NCBI GenBank assembly: GCA_030562195.1
Contig: JAUJPP010000005.1
Coordinates: 25,717,106-25,781,105, forward strand
Origin: Nipponacmea schrenckii
Taxonomy: Eukaryota > Mollusca > Gastropoda > Lottiidae
Reading direction: 5' to 3'
Length of the DNA stretch: 64,000 nucleotides
The position numbers and the translations under genes were made by a program. How positions within the stretch are numbered: the stretch's first letter is position 1; the number at the start of each line of letters is the position of its first letter. Below are positions 63,976 to 64,000 of the stretch, in pieces. The notes under the pieces are model-generated. The model did not search any database, was not told the origin of the DNA, and saw nothing but the letters and a program-made list of their open reading frames with translations.

Positions 63976-64000
63976 GTAAGTTTCTCTCATGTTATACATC

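Overview
This is a eukaryotic, animal genomic window, most likely from a mollusc (inference). The signs are AT-rich, intron-bearing genes with GT-AG boundaries, and a dense load of mobile elements typical of marine invertebrates: Polinton/Maverick, pearl-like elements with a (CCGT)n tract and internal tandem repeats, a tyrosine-recombinase retrotransposon, Penelope-like, Crypton and LINE pieces. There is one 500-N assembly gap at 47243-47742. No bacterial-type genes, CRISPR arrays or convincing tRNA/rRNA genes were seen.

Region by region. (1) 1-5060 and 28121-28345: five copies of one exon, each about 75-83 codons with phase 1 at both ends. Each encodes the end of one RRM fold and the start of the next, so splicing them in series gives an uninterrupted chain of RRMs, most like the RRM part of PARP14/PARP10-type proteins. 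The array is full of pearl-like insertions (1513-1975, 2778-4232, 5497-7672, 10504-27736) and holds a hAT-like element with an 8-bp target duplication (8127-9236). (2) 11608-26554: a whole but decayed Polinton with about 1.1-kb TIRs, a 6-bp target duplication GAAGCT and a 76-bp palindrome at each tip. It sits inside a pearl-like element. Left-half genes read rightward (small virion-like proteins, double-jelly-roll major capsid, packaging ATPase, penton-like). Right-half genes read leftward (DNA polymerase B, a coiled-coil fibre-like protein, integrase). The capsid gene is split by a hairpin-ended non-autonomous element, and the polymerase gene by a FLYWCH/MULE transposase unit whose main ORF is still open.

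(3) 28598-30708: a foldback element with roughly 0.5-kb arms and a 6-bp target duplication. (4) 31908-32182: a cluster of RFX-like and CRE motifs, then a histone-type stem-loop sequence on the minus strand. (5) 32300-38003: a broken minus-strand segment of a second Polinton-type lineage (F54H12.2-like capsid start, integrase, ATPase and polymerase pieces). Its integrase is cut by a pearl-like insertion. (6) 38003-47242: a LINE endonuclease fragment, then a minus-strand retrotransposon with split direct repeats (A1...B1-A2-B2), gag, RT, RNase H and tyrosine recombinase (Ngaro/PAT style), carrying a Penelope-type GIY-YIG fragment. After it come a small TA-flanked MITE and a deleted Crypton. (7) 47743-50790: a second copy of the hairpin-ended element, itself hit by a LINE 3' end.

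(8) 50790-64000 looks more like host gene space. Gene 1 (52543-54750) is predicted to encode a secreted or surface protein from three phase-matched exons. Gene 2 (56362 to beyond the window) is a secreted or receptor-like protein with a signal peptide, a cysteine-bearing N-terminal part, a very long Lys/Asn-rich repeat and coiled-coil exon, three thrombospondin type-1 repeats and an Ig domain. All seven exons join with matching phases. The order of events visible by nesting is: RRM exon array, then pearl-like element, then Polinton, then the hairpin element and the MULE.
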